Shown here in pieces: positions 8,299 through 11,824 of a DNA stretch of 11,824 nt; positions within the stretch are counted from its first letter, which is position 1, and the number at the start of each line of letters is the position of its first letter. A program made the position numbers and the translations under genes. The notes under the pieces are model-generated. The model was given only the letters and a program-made list of their open reading frames with translations. It searched no databases and was not told the DNA's origin. Source of the DNA: Lunasporangiospora selenospora (Eukaryota; Mortierellomycota; Mortierellomycetes; Mortierellales; Mortierellaceae); the NCBI GenBank assembly GCA_015680635.1, contig JAABOA010000755.1, positions 1 through 11,824 of the forward strand, written 5' to 3'.

Positions 8299-9632
8299 TT
8301 AATTAGGACTTCCATTGTCCTGAAGTCCATGGGGCGCGATTCTTGAATCAGCGCATCTTCTCTTATCATTCGTAGCCATCTTTTTCAGTGGTAAGCTACC
8401 ATGGAGTACGTGGGGAGCCTTCGAGAAGCCGCTGGAGATACTCGACTGGCTTGTCGGTCCTGGTGAATCATCTTCGCGGCTGAAGAATGAGGTGTTGTGG
8501 AAGATTGAAAACGTCAACATTTCGCAGGATCTAGCTGACCGTCGATCAGAGACGATGTTGGTACTAGAGCTGTTGGTAGACCCTGACACATTGGCACTGA
8601 GAAACTAAAGTTCTTCGGGACGTCTTGTCGATCGACCATTGGACGGAGGCTACAAAGTCGTGGCAGGTCTTTCTCATTCAAGATTGAAATGTACTTCAAG
8701 TACATTACCTGGGAATAGAGTCGATTCTAGTCTCAGCTCAAGCCAATTTATCCCGAGCCAACTCGGATAACTTGGTAAATTTTGAGAAGCATTAGCCGCG
8801 CGTACTACACATCACATATTCCAGCTCCCAGGCCACTATAACAATGAGGTACAATATGGTAAGCGCCAAACCGGACCCAAAAAAATCCCCGTCACAGTTT
8901 TCCTCGGAGGCTGAACAGCCAGGCTGTACAGGGCAAGTATACACATTCAAAAGGCTTTCAGGAAGATCAAAGTATCTCACACCCTGAGACCGCCGTTGCT
9001 GAGTCGCTCTTCATTTTTTGTTGAGCCTTCAGGTACCAAAAAAGGGACCGAGGAATACTCCGCATATCTAACGTCATTGGATGTGCTTGAATTACCACAC
9101 GTCCAAGGATGTGTGCTGCATTGCAGCTGCTCCAACTGATTATTTCACAACGGCATTTGGATATATGGCGCTATGTGCCACTGGCGCTACCAAAACCACT
9201 GCAGTATCTTTGTGGTAATACTGCTGGCTCTTTCCCATGGCACCTGGAGCGAAAAGAAAGGGGGCGCCATATTCCTCTGCACTGATACCTGCAGTGGAAG
9301 GAAATAATTCGACAAAGACCGCAAACGTGGTGGTGCTAGAGGCGGATCCGATCCACGCAGGGATCTCCAATCTCCTGATGTAATCCCAGTCAACCAAAAT
9401 GGGACGGACGAAGTTATGGCGTCGGAGAGTGAAGATTGACTCTGACAATATAAGCGAGGACAATTGCGATAGTCTGAGCCCACTCTTGCCGCGCCTCCAA
9501 GTGCCACCATTGCCACCAATTATTAAACAGCAGCTTGAAACTGCCCAACCATAGACACCCCCTGACCTCTGAATGTTGCACTCCCCCCGCCCTTGGTGTA
9601 AAGAGTGGAAGAAGATGTCCCTTTACTTCCAT
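8299..9632 (-). pseudogene. Decayed gene for a probable single-pass membrane protein, unrecognised
   Basis: Successive minus-strand segments in different frames read as one protein. In coding order they are: a W-rich stretch with WAQTIAIVLAYIVRV (about 9535-9415); DWDYIRRLEIPAWIGS, then FAPGAMGKSQQYYHKDTAVVL (9463-9140); SSTSNDVRYAEYSS and VPEGSTKNEERLSNGGLRV (about 9090-8985); RYFDLPESLLNVYTCPVQPGC, then a hydrophobic helix LALTILYLIVIVAW (about 8865-8820); and a Ser/Thr-rich tail ending in TAA at 8301-8299. At least four frameshifts and an in-frame TAA at 9142-9140 separate them. A cysteine-containing ectodomain, one membrane helix and a polar cytosolic tail is the likely layout. I do not recognise the family. 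The joining of segments is inferred from protein-like character, not homology. Confidence 0.42.
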
Positions 9633-10440
9633 TCAATTTTGGTCCTAAAGTGCAGAAATCCGCTCCCTTGGAAGTCATGCTAGGCTCATTTGGAATTGAG
9701 CGAAGGAATTCTTCAATTCCTCCCGACAACCTGAATTTTGAACTCTCTCCCCCGACAACCTGAATTCTGTACCCCCCCAAAATACACGAATTTTGTGCAG
9801 GACAATGTCACACGTGGATAGTGCGGCGATATTTACACGACGAATGGTGCGGAGTTTTTGATGATCATTTTTTACACGGAGCTAGTACGACTTGGATTTT
9901 GGGCCATACGCGCGCAACAAGGGGCCCCATCTCCCGAAATTTTGCAACTCTGCACGAAACAGCCGTCTCTCGTAATTGAGTCCAAGAAAAAGAAACTGAC
10001 GCTTTTATGCCTGAAGTCCTGCAAGGCGAGGCGGGGTGCAGAATTCCTTTCCCTTTGGAATCACCTCTTCTCAGAAGTGAAGGCCTCACTCTTTACTGCA
10101 TCCATCTCACTTAACTGGTACGCCGTGGGATTTGCGAAAAACACACTGAGGACACCTACCATCTGGTGGTCTCCCCAGAGCGCCAGGCCATATCTAGTGT
10201 AGAATAGACGTAATAGATGTGGATAGATGGCGGAAGGAACACCCCCATCTTTGTATCCAACGGACTCAAGGAGCTTTTCATCACAATTGATAAAACTTGA
10301 AATTGATGAGTAACGGGGAGGATTCGACCTTGGTAACCAAGGCAAGAAGAAATCAAAAAGATAGGATTGGCTAGTCTGAAGCGGGCGCAAAAGGAGAGGA
10401 GGCTCTATCTTCAAAGGTAAGATGCGACAAAAGTGAGCAA
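9633..10440. other. No supported gene
   Basis: The longest frames, 10414-10061 (-), 10089-9865 (-) and 9858-10202 (+), overlap one another and carry no motif I recognise. The region also contains a short direct repeat (9722-9769), C-runs near 9584 and 9772, and a 15-bp palindrome CCTTGGTAACCAAGG at 10328-10342. No RNA gene is supported. Confidence 0.45.
9722..9769. repeat. Two direct copies of a 19-bp unit, 29-bp spacing
   Basis: CCCGACAACCTGAATTTTG (9722-9740) and CCCGACAACCTGAATTCTG (9751-9769) match at 18 of 19 positions. Only two copies are present and no array continues on either side. Confidence 0.85.
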
Positions 10441-10448
10441 GGGTAACT

Positions 10449-10454
10449 TTTATT
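10449..10454 (-). terminator. Poly(A) signal AATAAA of the secreted-protein gene
   Basis: AATAAA on the minus strand (TTTATT on plus), 64 bases after the TAA stop of the 146-residue secreted protein. Position and exact match to the eukaryotic signal support it as the 3' end signal. Confidence 0.6.
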
Positions 10455-10517
10455 GACTGTCAAGTGGAGACTCGGGGAGAAACTTCCAGTGCTGGGCGAA
10501 GCCGAAGTGACGCGAGG

Positions 10518-10958
10518 TTAGTTACAAGATGCAAATTTCTTGTCAGCACTCGAATTTGTCACTTGTAAGGCTTGCTTGCCCTGACATTTTTTCTCACGGG
10601 TTGTTTCAACATTGAAATTGATATCTCTCATATATGCACCACCTGGGCAACATTCGGTAAATCTATTTTCACACTCGCCGGGCTTGGTATTCTTTTTTTT
10701 CGTACTCAAAGGAGCTCCATCGATACAGTTGTTACCCTGGCAAAAGCAATCATATGGGTAATACAATGTTTTCCAGTTATCGTCAGGGATTTTCTTCTGA
10801 GTCCTCCAGGCCCTTCGTACTGTAACAATATTCGCCTTTGTTGCTCCAATCAAATCATGTATAGCCCCATTGCAATACAATCCAATGCAACCAGGTGTCT
10901 GTGCATGAGCACCAATCAGCAGAAGATTCGATGCTACAATCAGGGTTAAAAGCTTCAT
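10518..10958 (-). CDS. Small secreted cysteine-rich protein (146 aa)
   Basis: An uninterrupted frame runs from ATG 10958-10956 to TAA 10520-10518, with A at -3 of the start. Residues 1-19 form a textbook signal peptide: a lysine at 2, a hydrophobic core, and AHA followed by QTPG as the likely cleavage site. The mature protein of about 127 residues has ten cysteines (24, 29, 71, 73, 78, 96, 103, 104, 125, 145), enough for five disulphides, including C-F-C and a C-C pair in ECCPGG. One N-glycosylation sequon lies at N135-S-S. The middle is basic (KKKNTK near 87-92). There is no membrane segment after the signal peptide and no GPI-type tail. It is probably exported to the wall or outside the cell. 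It looks like a candidate secreted effector or wall-associated protein, but I recognise no family. TATA box, leader intron and poly(A) signal flank it; it is the best-preserved gene here. Confidence 0.85.
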   Translation of the reverse strand: MKLLTLIVASNLLLIGAHAQTPGCIGLYCNGAIHDLIGATKANIVTVRRAWRTQKKIPDDNWKTLYYPYDCFCQGNNCIDGAPLSTKKKNTKPGECENRFTECCPGGAYMRDINFNVETTREKKCQGKQALQVTNSSADKKFASCN

Positions 10959-10974
10959 AATTCACAATGTCTCC

Positions 10975-11061
10975 CTATGGTATTTAGTATAAATGGACAG
11001 AGTTAATGATCGTCAAGTAAATCCTTTCATTATAGAACCAAGAGCGATCACTTATCCTTAC
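10975..11061 (-). other. Intron in the 5' UTR of the secreted-protein gene
   Basis: On the minus strand, donor AAA|GTAAGG at 11061 and acceptor ACCATAG ending at 10975 bound 87 bp. A branch site TACTAAA (10989-10983) lies a few bases before the acceptor. Splicing leaves 16 bases before the ATG. The predicted first exon (about 11205-11062) contains no ATG, while the intron does (in TATAATGAAAGG), so splicing removes an upstream start. All elements match fungal intron rules; splicing itself is untested. Confidence 0.65.
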
Positions 11062-11232
11062 TTTACAAAGGTGAGATGCGCGGACTGACGGAAGTCTTGT
11101 GCGGTGTCGAGTCTGGTCAAAAATGTAGAGATGTGTGTGAGCGCTTTTGGGTGGTCTGTAGAGCTGTTTTTGGGGAGAGGAGGGGATTCTAGTGATGAGA
11201 GCGAGTTTGGTGCCGGAAGTCAAAATACAGTT

Positions 11233-11241
11233 CCTTTTATA
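11233..11241 (-). promoter_or_regulatory. TATA box of the secreted-protein gene
   Basis: TATAAAAGG on the minus strand. Transcription would start about 30 bases downstream (near 11205), giving a non-coding pyrimidine-rich first exon that runs to the donor at 11061. A TATA-like string nearer the ATG (around 10990) lies inside the predicted intron and is less likely to be used. Confidence 0.55.
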
Positions 11242-11249
11242 GCTCTGAA

Positions 11250-11583
11250 AATCGCTCTAATGGGTTGCATGGATCATGTCCAAAAAGGTCATTGGGCAGT
11301 AAGCATTCTTTGCCAAGGAGAATTATCTTGATTCTTGTGGTATATTACCAAAAGGCCAACTGGAATTCCAAAGGCCTGGTGTAAAAACTCTAAGAGACCT
11401 ACATCTACATGAACATAGATTCGAAAGGACGCTAGGGTTCATAGGGTGGAAGCGCAAGATAGGAACATTTTCTGCTTGCTCTGAAGGAGAGGGAGATAGG
11501 AGAAAAGAGCAGGTTAAGCGTCAATGGGAAATATGATGCATTGGTGCTTTTTAGTGAACATCATCATAATTTAGTGTTCGTCT
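11250..11583. other. Upstream intergenic region, no gene seen
   Basis: No open frame with recognisable features. It lies upstream of the secreted-protein gene and would hold its distal promoter. Confidence 0.4.
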
Positions 11584-11639
11584 ATGGATATCCGAAAATA
11601 TGGATTCAGTTTGGACATCCATATATTTTCGGATATGGA
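11584..11639. repeat. Imperfect palindrome with ATATCCGAAAATA arms
   Basis: ATATCCGAAAATA followed by TGGAT in the left arm is repeated in reverse complement in the right arm (TATTTTCGGATAT), with a two-base difference between the core and the outer TGGAT and about 11 unpaired bases in the centre. Such GGATATCCGAAAATA-type sequence resembles terminal or sub-terminal motifs of hAT-like DNA transposons. The window ends before any transposase could be seen. Confidence 0.6.
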
Positions 11640-11761
11640 TCACACTCTAGAGAATCCAATCCAAGTGGAGAGTACTTTATTAGATTTTGATCATTATGGA
11701 GTTGTTGGGAGTATCTTATTCATTCATTTGTAAGGCAGTATTGCGATATTATCCGAGACAA

Positions 11762-11799
11762 TCATAGGCAATATGAATATTGTAAAGTCAAGCCTATGA
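11762..11799. repeat. Nested inverted repeats near the right edge
   Basis: TCATAGGC (11762-11769) pairs with GCCTATGA (11792-11799). Just inside, CAATATGAATATTG (11769-11782) is a second perfect inverted repeat with a two-base centre. They lie about 120 bases from the larger palindrome and may belong to the same element end. Confidence 0.6.
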
Positions 11800-11824
11800 A
11801 AGACGGCTTTAGACTCATTATCCT

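Noticed and set aside
10320-10329. GGTCGAATCC on the minus strand, like a tRNA B box
   Set aside because: One base short of the consensus, no matching D arm or acceptor stem at tRNA spacing, and the nearby bases form a palindrome instead.
9858-10414. Overlapping 114- and 117-codon frames on opposite strands
   Set aside because: Neither shows a motif or gene signals, and they mutually overlap; at most one could be real and nothing favours either.
1-11824. CRISPR array or bacterial operon
   Set aside because: No regularly spaced repeats, and introns, TATA and poly(A) signals point to a eukaryote.

Overview
The window looks like fungal accessory DNA, most probably from an early-diverging lineage such as Mortierellomycetes or a relative. 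Three things suggest this: a long Crinkler-family gene relic whose N-terminus carries the LFCLVDG-type start found in those fungi, a DIRS-like retrotransposon fragment, and a short GT-AG intron with a TACTAAA branch site. Base composition is fairly balanced, which fits Mortierella-like genomes better than the AT-rich Glomeromycotina. The taxon is inferred, not demonstrated. Intact genes are few and most coding signal is broken, as in a repeat-rich, gene-poor effector compartment.

Layout. Positions 1-286 (minus) hold the start of an open frame that runs off the left edge. Positions 290-1860 have no recognisable gene. A 59-bp inverted repeat (1863-1921 / 2058-2116, 56 of 59 matching) encloses 136 bp. 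It directly abuts the truncated end of a DIRS-like element on the minus strand, which retains the end of RNase H (about 2673-2800) and the first half of a tyrosine recombinase (about 2118-2676). A pyrimidine-rich leader (about 2810-3170) precedes the largest feature, a full-length but dead Crinkler gene on the plus strand (3187-6033). It has an N-terminal ubiquitin-like region, a P-loop NTPase and a C-terminal domain, interrupted by about ten frameshifts and four in-frame stops.

Positions 6034-7110 show only weak minus-strand coding traces. Positions 7160-7660 have no gene but contain four good stem-loops. At 8088-8198 a second Crinkler start, in a good leader, loses family similarity after about 16 codons and continues into an unrelated 20-residue tail. 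Positions 8299-9632 (minus) hold a decayed, unrecognised gene for a probable single-pass membrane protein.

The best intact gene is on the minus strand at 10518-10958. It encodes a 146-residue secreted protein with ten cysteines. It has a TATA box, an 87-bp intron in its 5' leader that removes an upstream ATG, and a poly(A) signal. The right end (11584-11824) carries palindromic sequence like that at transposon ends.

The genes do not form a pathway. The common theme is host-interaction or conflict genes (Crinkler, secreted cysteine-rich protein) turning over among mobile-element debris.
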